NCBI GenBank assembly: GCA_045612925.1
Contig: JAZKZX010000051.1
Location: 1 to 64,000 of the forward strand
Direction: 5' to 3'
Source of the DNA: UBA1189 sp045612925
GTDB taxonomy: Bacteria > Bacteroidota > Bacteroidia > Bacteroidales > Bacteroidaceae
DNA: 64,000 bases
Shown: piece after piece, positions 53,671 through 61,000 of the stretch
Numbering within the stretch: the first letter of the stretch is position 1
How the letters are laid out: every line of letters starts with the position of its first letter
Position numbers and translations under genes: made by a program
The notes under the pieces: generated by a model
What the model was told of the DNA's origin: nothing
Databases searched by the model: none
The model's input: only the letters and a program-made list of their open reading frames with translations

Positions 53671-56600
53671 TTACTCTACTATCACCTTCTTACCGTTAAC
53701 AATATACACACCATTCGTGGGGTTCAGCACACGGCGACCCATGAGGTCGTAGTATACCTCCTCCTCCATGCCTTCGATCTGTGAGGGATCAATCTCGGTA
53801 GTGCTACCATCAGCCTCCTCGATATACAAGCTCAATCTTGCAGGAGCAGCCTGACCCTGCTTAGGATTCCACACGAAGAAAGAACGGTAGGGACGATAGG
53901 TAAGTGTATTCGTCACACGATGGAACTTGTTTGTACTAGACTGATAGAGATAGTAGTAACTATCAGGATAATCTGAAGTCTTTATAGTACCATTTACGTA
54001 AGCACCTAACGGAACGAGTTCGGTTTCGCCATCGTGGGCAAATTTCGCGAGGAGTTCAACGGTGAATGTATCAGTAGTTTCGAACACATCCAAACCATTT
54101 TCCATAGTCATCACCTTGTCATCTCCAGGCTCAACACCCTCTTTCAAACGATAGATATAGGGGGTCTTGGCTTTAAGTTCTGTTACCTGAGTGAAGGTCA
54201 AGCAATCGCCTGAAGCAGCCTTCAGTTCGAAGAACTCATACTTGTCCAACGCATTGGTAGGTGCGAAGGGCAACATGAAGGTACCATATATATCCTTGTT
54301 CTTTAGCGGAGCGCGCTTGTAGCGTGCAGACTGGTAGTGGTTGGCGTTAGCCGAGGTGAAGTTACGTGCACCACCATATCCTGTTTCACCTTCTGCAATA
54401 GTAGTGTCCTTATCATCGAGAGAGAGGTAGAACCTGGCAGGGGCAGGATGTCCTTCAACCACAACAATCTGAGGATTAGAGTGTAACACGATATCCGCAT
54501 CCACGCCATGCACGGCACCTTGATAGAACTTCACCACCTTGCTGGGGATATCGAAGTGATGGTCTTTCTCACCCTCAGGGATACGCATCACATAGAATCC
54601 GTTCTTGTCGTAGAGCACGCCATGCTCGCAACTCTTGAAGGTGGGATTAGCGGGATCCACTTTGATTTCCTCCAAGTTGGTACAGCCCACGAACAATCCT
54701 TGGGTAAGAAGTTTCTCAAACTTCACATTCACATGTATACCTTCGGGCAATGAGTAGTAGAGACGGTCGAAATCACCCACCATATTGTCCTTCGTTGCAG
54801 TGATGTTAAACATCTTCGCCTTGCCATTGCCAAAGTAGACTACCGCCTGATAACCACCTGCGCCATCATGTTCCAATTCGAATGTGAAATTCTTGTTAAC
54901 ATACAGATTACCCGTTTCATCGGGAATACTGCTGGCATAGCGGTCATCGGCATTGTCAATCTTTACGACGATATGCTGGAGGTCCTTCCACAAGTAGATC
55001 TGCATGTAGCCCTGATAGTTGTCGTCGAGCGAGTTGGGTTTGGTAGACACAACGGCCGATCCCCAAGGATTGAAACTGGGATGTTCACCACCTTCGGGAA
55101 CATCAATGGTAACATCTAAAGTCAGTTTCCATGCAAAGTCCTTACCCACCACATAGGGCTTGCCTGTATCTTTATCCTCGGGAAAGACAAAACAGCGGTG
55201 CATACCTGCAGAGTCTAAGACTTCTGGGGGAGTTTTACCCTCAACATATGTTGCAAAGTCTCCCTCCTGGCCTTCATAACTTCCCTCGAACATAGGTTCT
55301 ATCACACGGAAGCCAAGGTTGGTCATCGATGCAGGGATGGTCACAGATTCCAATGTCGTATTACCATGCAAGAAGGTGGGCGAGATGGCCACAACCTCCT
55401 TCTCTACACCTTTAACGAAGTATTTCGACCCGATAGTCAAGTCAGGGTCACCCTCCTTTACGCAGTCAACGAGTGTGATACGATTGTTTTTCAACTCATC
55501 AGTATATGTAAACTCCCATCCATCAATGATGATATGGCCATCCTCTACATTAGCATTCTCATCTTCCATCGTGGTCACCACCCAACAACTGTTGGCAGGC
55601 ATCTCGGTAGTTACGGTGACTTGTTCAAACTTGCGGTCATGAAGAATATAGTTCTTGGAAGTCCCCACCCCCAGGGTGTGCTTCACAAAGCTACCACGGA
55701 GCAGAGATCCTTGCGCTGCCCCTTTAGCTCCGCTGCTGTTTGTGGTAATGGTGAGCGATGTAGCAGCCTTCACATCGAGGACAACGGGTGTGCCAGCCAA
55801 CAGGCTGTCGCCGGCAACAGCAATCTCTGTCAATAGGTTCTCACCCGACTCCAATGTTTCCTCGGTAGCATTGACGATATCGTATGCCACCACACCTTCG
55901 GGCAACACCACATTGAAGGGGAGGCACAAGGTTGTCAAGCCTTCGGCTACAGCATAGGTGGTTGCTGGAGTAATCTTAAAGCTATGCGCTACCGTATCTG
56001 GATTAGGTCCCACAATCAACTTTCCATCCGTATTATAGACTTGCAGGAAATTGTTATGTTCGCCCACACCATCATTCATTCCAGTTCCTTGAATCTTAAA
56101 AGCACCAGCAAGATCTGTTTCGTGGAACAGATATACACCTGCTGCACTCTTTTCGTCAGCGAACTGAATATGGTTCCAAGTATTGAAGTCAATAGCCTTC
56201 AGATACTTACCCTGCGCAGAGATTACCAAGCCTTCACCTTGGGGTACAATAGTGAATACCTTATCAGCCTCTGCTTCATTGGTATAAACACCTTTACCAA
56301 GAATCTTATAGCCCATATGGTCATCTCCTACCCAGTCATCATTCTCTGTATTGTAACCGATAAATAGTGGAACCTCCACCTCACCATTCATGAAACTGAT
56401 GTGGTAGTATCCATTGAGTTCATCATCACCTTCCACAACTTCATTGTAGACCAAGGTGACGGTTTTGTTTGCTTCGTCTACTTCTATAGTCCAAGCGTAG
56501 CCCTCAATATTCTCTGCAGCAAAGAGAGCTCTATCGAATGTACCTTCGATGGTCGCACCGTCAGTAATCGCTTGACCATTGTATGTCACATTCACACCTT

Positions 56601-57114
56601 GCGGGGCGTCGATAATATAGAAGGTGTATGACAATATAGGAGCATCGAGTATAATGAGTTCAAATGCCAATTTTGTAGTTGCTCCACTACTCCACAGCGG
56701 GACGTCCGCAGCAGGGTCATCCACATGTATGTATCCAGCCTCACAAGCAATAGTATAAAGGTCCTTGCTACTCTCCGAGAATATCCACTCATAACCTGGT
56801 TCTCCATTCTTTCCTATTCTTGGATTCCAGTCATCAGGATTTCCCAAATATACATACTGATTCTTGGTATTTTTCATTTTCCAACGACCAGATTGTCCTG
56901 CCTCGAAGTAGATACCACAAACCTGGTCGCTAAGGCTAATATTTTCGGCACCCTCCCACGAGTTACCGCGGCCCAATGTCTGAATATCCAAATACAGCCC
57001 GGAGGTTCTCTCTTGCAAAGCATACTTAACTCCTGGTGTGGGGTTAAACTCAGCCCATGCTGTAGCCACGCTAAATAAAGCGATTAGTAAGGTTAGGAAT
57101 ACATTTTTTCTCAT
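53671..57114 (-). CDS. Large secreted repeat protein with T9SS-like C-terminal tail
   Basis: A 1147-residue exported protein with a signal peptide (MRKNVFLTLLIALFSVATAWA). Residues ~25-155 look like a beta-trefoil (ricin-type) carbohydrate-binding module (TSGLYLDIQT, NQYVYLGNP). Two or more beta-rich modules follow. From ~560 to 1060 it is homologous to the C-terminal part of the protein at 58093. This part includes BspA-like leucine-rich segments (LHGNTTLESVTIPASMTNLGF, GLFVGCTNLEEIKVDPANP). It ends EIDPSQIEG..VYYDLMGRRVLNPTNGVYIVNGKKVIVE, the short sorting-tail style of type IX cargo. No catalytic domain is recognised, so an adhesin or glycan-binding role is likely. A -7 element TACCTTTG is at 57208-57201. 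Confidence 0.8.
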   Translation of the reverse strand: MRKNVFLTLLIALFSVATAWAEFNPTPGVKYALQERTSGLYLDIQTLGRGNSWEGAENISLSDQVCGIYFEAGQSGRWKMKNTKNQYVYLGNPDDWNPRIGKNGEPGYEWIFSESSKDLYTIACEAGYIHVDDPAADVPLWSSGATTKLAFELIILDAPILSYTFYIIDAPQGVNVTYNGQAITDGATIEGTFDRALFAAENIEGYAWTIEVDEANKTVTLVYNEVVEGDDELNGYYHISFMNGEVEVPLFIGYNTENDDWVGDDHMGYKILGKGVYTNEAEADKVFTIVPQGEGLVISAQGKYLKAIDFNTWNHIQFADEKSAAGVYLFHETDLAGAFKIQGTGMNDGVGEHNNFLQVYNTDGKLIVGPNPDTVAHSFKITPATTYAVAEGLTTLCLPFNVVLPEGVVAYDIVNATEETLESGENLLTEIAVAGDSLLAGTPVVLDVKAATSLTITTNSSGAKGAAQGSLLRGSFVKHTLGVGTSKNYILHDRKFEQVTVTTEMPANSCWVVTTMEDENANVEDGHIIIDGWEFTYTDELKNNRITLVDCVKEGDPDLTIGSKYFVKGVEKEVVAISPTFLHGNTTLESVTIPASMTNLGFRVIEPMFEGSYEGQEGDFATYVEGKTPPEVLDSAGMHRCFVFPEDKDTGKPYVVGKDFAWKLTLDVTIDVPEGGEHPSFNPWGSAVVSTKPNSLDDNYQGYMQIYLWKDLQHIVVKIDNADDRYASSIPDETGNLYVNKNFTFELEHDGAGGYQAVVYFGNGKAKMFNITATKDNMVGDFDRLYYSLPEGIHVNVKFEKLLTQGLFVGCTNLEEIKVDPANPTFKSCEHGVLYDKNGFYVMRIPEGEKDHHFDIPSKVVKFYQGAVHGVDADIVLHSNPQIVVVEGHPAPARFYLSLDDKDTTIAEGETGYGGARNFTSANANHYQSARYKRAPLKNKDIYGTFMLPFAPTNALDKYEFFELKAASGDCLTFTQVTELKAKTPYIYRLKEGVEPGDDKVMTMENGLDVFETTDTFTVELLAKFAHDGETELVPLGAYVNGTIKTSDYPDSYYYLYQSSTNKFHRVTNTLTYRPYRSFFVWNPKQGQAAPARLSLYIEEADGSTTEIDPSQIEGMEEEVYYDLMGRRVLNPTNGVYIVNGKKVIVE

Positions 57115-57459
57115 AGTCTAATACTTTTTACTCTTAAAACATCCAATGTGGTCGTAGCAGACCATTTTCATATCGCCCCTTTTCAGTCGCACTTGTGCGA
57201 CAAAGGTACGATATTTTTCAATATCCTCCATTCAATACCACCCCTTATTTCCCCCTCGCAAACAGCAATTATAACAATCTCATATACAAATCCTTAGGGG
57301 GGGGTATTTTGCTATATATAGTTAACAAATAGAGACTTTTACAAGCTTTTCTGGCATAATACATAAGATATAAGTTGTGTGTGGAAGGGGGCGGTGAGAA
57401 GCAAGCTTCTTGCATCGCGGAGATTAGGCTCACACGAAAAGCACAAAACTCACGAATTT

Positions 57460-57749
57460 GGTTGCATTGCTGCGCTCGCAACTGGGGCGGTGCAAGTCAC
57501 CGAGTGTTTTCAGCCGGAGGCATGCACAAGTGTAACGCGTGCAGTTTTGTGTCTTTAGTGAATTTTGTGTGAGACAAATAAAAACTCTCCGCGAGATATG
57601 AGCTATTGTCTACACTCCTAAACTCCTTTACTCATACACTCCCAAAGAAAAACCCTCACCACTCATCGCTAACCATTAATTCTCACACGAAATCAACGAA
57701 ATGGGTTGCATAGCTACGCTCGCAACGGGGCGGCGTGACGCCGAGTGTT
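57460..57749. repeat. Pair of ~49-bp direct repeats in the spacer
   Basis: GGTTGCAT.GCT.CGCTCGCAAC...GGGGCGG...CCGAGTGTT occurs at 57460-57508 and 57704-57749 with roughly 80% identity. Each is preceded 20-30 bases upstream by CACACGAAA. No reading frame runs through both. Confidence 0.65.
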
Positions 57750-57783
57750 CTCGTATCTGACCACGAATGGCGAATAAAAAACA

Positions 57784-57816
57784 AACCAGGTCGGCATCGT
57801 ATGTGCCGACCTGGTT
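57784..57816 (-). terminator. 13-bp terminator hairpin, loop orientation 2
   Basis: Same arms as 53232-53264, but the loop reads TCGTATG on the plus strand, the reverse complement of CATACGA. A T-run follows on the minus strand. It lies 29 bases past the second small peptide gene. Confidence 0.85.
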
Positions 57817-57845
57817 ATTGACTTAGCCAGTGTAAGAGTCAGGGA

Positions 57846-58013
57846 TTAGTTCCAGAGGTTACCCCACTCACCGCGATACTTGTTGGCACCTTGGTCATTA
57901 GGATCATTTTTATCAATTTCGCCTGAGCCTTCTGTGAAGCTTCCAGCAATCATGCTTACAATCTCAAGTTCTACCACTTCGCAGGTGGGTGCAATATACA
58001 TTTTCTTTTTCAT
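57846..58013 (-). CDS. Small peptide gene, copy 2 (55 residues)
   Basis: A 55-residue peptide read directly from the sequence: it starts MKKKMYIAPTCEVVELEIVS, then MIAG. A divergent acidic middle (TEGSGEIDKNDPNDQG) and the C-terminus ANKYRGEWGNLWN follow. It lies 79 bases after the GH89-containing giant gene and is followed by the hairpin at 57784. N- and C-terminal ends match copy 1 almost residue for residue, including the single Cys at position 11. No function is known to me. The DNA from this stop codon to the hairpin is nearly identical to copy 1, showing a duplicated cassette. Confidence 0.78.
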   Translation of the reverse strand: MKKKMYIAPTCEVVELEIVSMIAGSFTEGSGEIDKNDPNDQGANKYRGEWGNLWN

Positions 58014-58041
58014 ATTCATCATTTATTTCGTTTATTCTTCA

Positions 58042-58092
58042 TTTTCGCGAGGTCTGCCAGCCCCCTCTTTTAGGAGGGGGTTGGGGGCGGCC
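58042..58092 (+). repeat. 51-bp G/C-rich repeat, copy after the GH89 gene
   Basis: It differs from 53614-53664 at one base. Its end abuts the stop codon of the large gene at 58093. Confidence 0.85.
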
Positions 58093-61000
58093 TTACTCAA
58101 TCACAACTTTCTTACCGTTAACAATGTAAATTCCATTGGTGGGGTTCAGCACACGGCGACCCATGAGGTCGTAGTATACATCCTCTTCCCAACCTTCGAT
58201 CTGTGAGGGATCAATCTCGGTAGTGCCACCATTAGCCTTCTCTATAATCAAGTTCAATCTTGCAGGAGCATTAGCAACCTGACTCTCCTCCTCGGGAGTC
58301 ACCACGAAGAAGGCACGATAGGGGCGATAGCTGAGCAACTCTGTTACCTTAAGGAACTTCTTCTGACTAACACTATAGTAGTAGTAGTAACTACCATTCT
58401 TTTTGTGTGCTGCCTCAGTATCAATGTAGAAGTTCACATAAGAGCCCAACGCTCTAGACTTACCTGCCTTCTCTTCAGTGGGGTCATACTTGGCATGAGT
58501 CTCAACTTGGAATGACTTTGTTGTTTCAAACACATCAAGTTCAGACTCGTCAGTACCAAATACTTCATCACCCTCCAAATCAGATGTCTCTGTAGGATTC
58601 TCTTTCTGCCTATACAGATAGGGAGTATTTACCTCCAACACATCTACTTGAGAGAAGGTCAGGTTGTCACCATCACCACTCTTAAATCTATAGAAGTCAT
58701 ACTTCTCCATCGCATTCTCAGGCACGAAGGGCAAGCAGATGGTACCATACTTACCATCAGCCAGCGGAGCGCGCTTGTAGCGTGCAGCTTGGTAGGTATT
58801 GTTATTAGTAGAGATGAAGTCACGCGCACCACCATGTCCTGTCTCATTTTCTGTAATCGTGTTATCGATATCATCCAAAGAGAGATAGAAGTTCACATAC
58901 TTCACATCCTCCTCATGTCCCACAACCACGCCAATCTGCGGGTTAGAGTGGAGCACCACATCGGCCTTAACGCCATGCACAGCACCAGCATAGAGTCTCA
59001 CCACCTTACTGGGAATCTCGTAGTGGTCGGTTCCACCCTCAGGGATACGCATCACATAGTAGCCATTCTTATCGTAGAGCACACCATGCTCACAGCTCTT
59101 GAAGACGGGGTTAGCAGGATCCACTTTGATTTCAGTCAAGTTGGTACAACCTACGAACAATCCTTTGCTTAACAATCTTTCGAACTTCACATCCACATGG
59201 ATACCCTCGGGCAATGAATAGTAGAGACGGTCGAAGTTATTAACGAGATTACCCTCCGAAGCAGAGATGTTATACATCTTCGCCTTACCATTCATGTAGT
59301 AAATTACCACTTGGTAGCCACCAGAACCATCGTGTTCAAGTTCAAACCTGAACTTGGTGTTCACCAATATAGAGTCACTGCCGTTAGCAGCCTTAATAGT
59401 ATCTCCATTCGCATCCAAAGTTACAGAGCTGTATTTATAGCGGTCATCGGCATTGTCAATCTTAACAACGATATCCTGGAGATTTTTCCACATGTAAATC
59501 TGCATGTAACCCTTATAGTTGTCGGCAAGCGAATTCTCATGAGTAGATACGATAGCCGAACCAAACTCATTGAAGCTAGCATTCTTGGTGGTGTCAATAG
59601 TCACATCCAAGGTCAACTTCCATGCACCACTTTGAGTCACCACATAGGGCTTACCTGTATTTGGGTCTTCGGGGAATACATAGCAAGTGTTCTTACCCTG
59701 ATTTCCGTTATCATTCACACCATCACCAGGTTTGCCTTCATAGCGACCTTCGAACATAAGCTCGAGATCTTGGAAGCCAAGGTTAACAAGTGTAGAGGGG
59801 AATGTTACTGAGGTCAGTTCCTTGTTGCCGTGCATGAAGTCAGGTGCAATGGCAACTACATTTCTAGATTTGCCGTCAACAGTATATTGAGAGCCAATCT
59901 CCAATTCTCCAGTACCATTTAGTGCAACATCGGTGAGTTTGATACCATTGGTCACTTCTTCATACTTAAACAACCAATCATCAACAACCACGATACTATC
60001 TTCAAATTCACCTTTTTCATTGAGCTTTGAGAGTTGGATATTTTCAACATTTATATTAGTCTGTATCCAGCAACTATTGGCAGCGATGTCGGTAGCCGAC
60101 TTAATTGCAGTGAAGTCAGCACCACCGAGAACAAACTTCTTGTGCTCGTTGCTGGTCGCCAAAGACTCCTTCACGAAGTTACCCTTGAGGATTGAACCGT
60201 CCTTTGAAATCTTAGCGCCATTACCATTATTACGGATTTCGAAGGTGTAAGTTCCAGCCTCCATCTTAACAACGGCAGGAGTACCCGCCTTGAGCACCTC
60301 GCCCTCAGTTGCGATGAGTTGCAACACAGCGTAAGCCGAAGCGCTACCTGCACCATAGTTGAGCTTATCAGAGGTAATATCGTAAGCCTTCATGCCAGCA
60401 GGTATCACCACATGGAAGGGGAAGCAAATGGTACCGAGAGTGTCAGCGAAGGTTACAGCAAAACTATTTACCTCGGTAATAGTAAATTTATCTGCAGTAT
60501 TGTCATTACCGAAAACAGTACCATAATAATGGCCTACATAGTTGGCACCATTTGAATTACTAACAGGACTACTAAATGTCACAAGTCCTTCTGCCTCGTT
60601 AAAAATGTAGACACCCGCCTCAGCTTTATTATCAGAGAACACAAGGTGTCTCCAGTTAGAGGTAACCATTGATTGGATGTACTTACCCTGTACAGATAAG
60701 GTATATCCAGCACCCGCAGGAGTAATGGTAAAAATCTTATCCAATTCAGCAGGTTCAGAGCCAGTACCTTTACCTAATAGTTTATAAAGGCCTGTAAGTT
60801 TCCCATTGTCTGTAATGTCGGTCTTTTGGATAAAGGTGGGGGTATCCTGATACTTGATATAGTAAGTACCATTATACTTTGCCAACACCACATTGAACTT
60901 AAGTACAGTACCATCAGTCAAGGTGATGACACCAGCATGTGAACCTGTGGTAGCGTCAGCCTTGATGGCAACATTGCTGAAGTCAGCGAAGGTGTTGTCG

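Larger units (their letters stand above)
57115..57845. other. 731-base spacer with repeats and no gene
   Basis: I see no credible gene here. It holds the -7 element of the 1147-residue protein (57208-57201, minus), a G-rich run near 57297, two copies of a ~49-base motif (57460-57508 and 57704-57749), an inverted repeat (57429-57450 with 57543-57573), a CTCCTAAACTCCT-like tract near 57615 and the hairpin at 57784. Confidence 0.6.

Noticed and set aside
53294..58013. RiPP biosynthetic cluster
   Set aside because: The small peptides resemble precursors in layout only; no modifying enzyme, peptidase or exporter gene is found next to them in the window.
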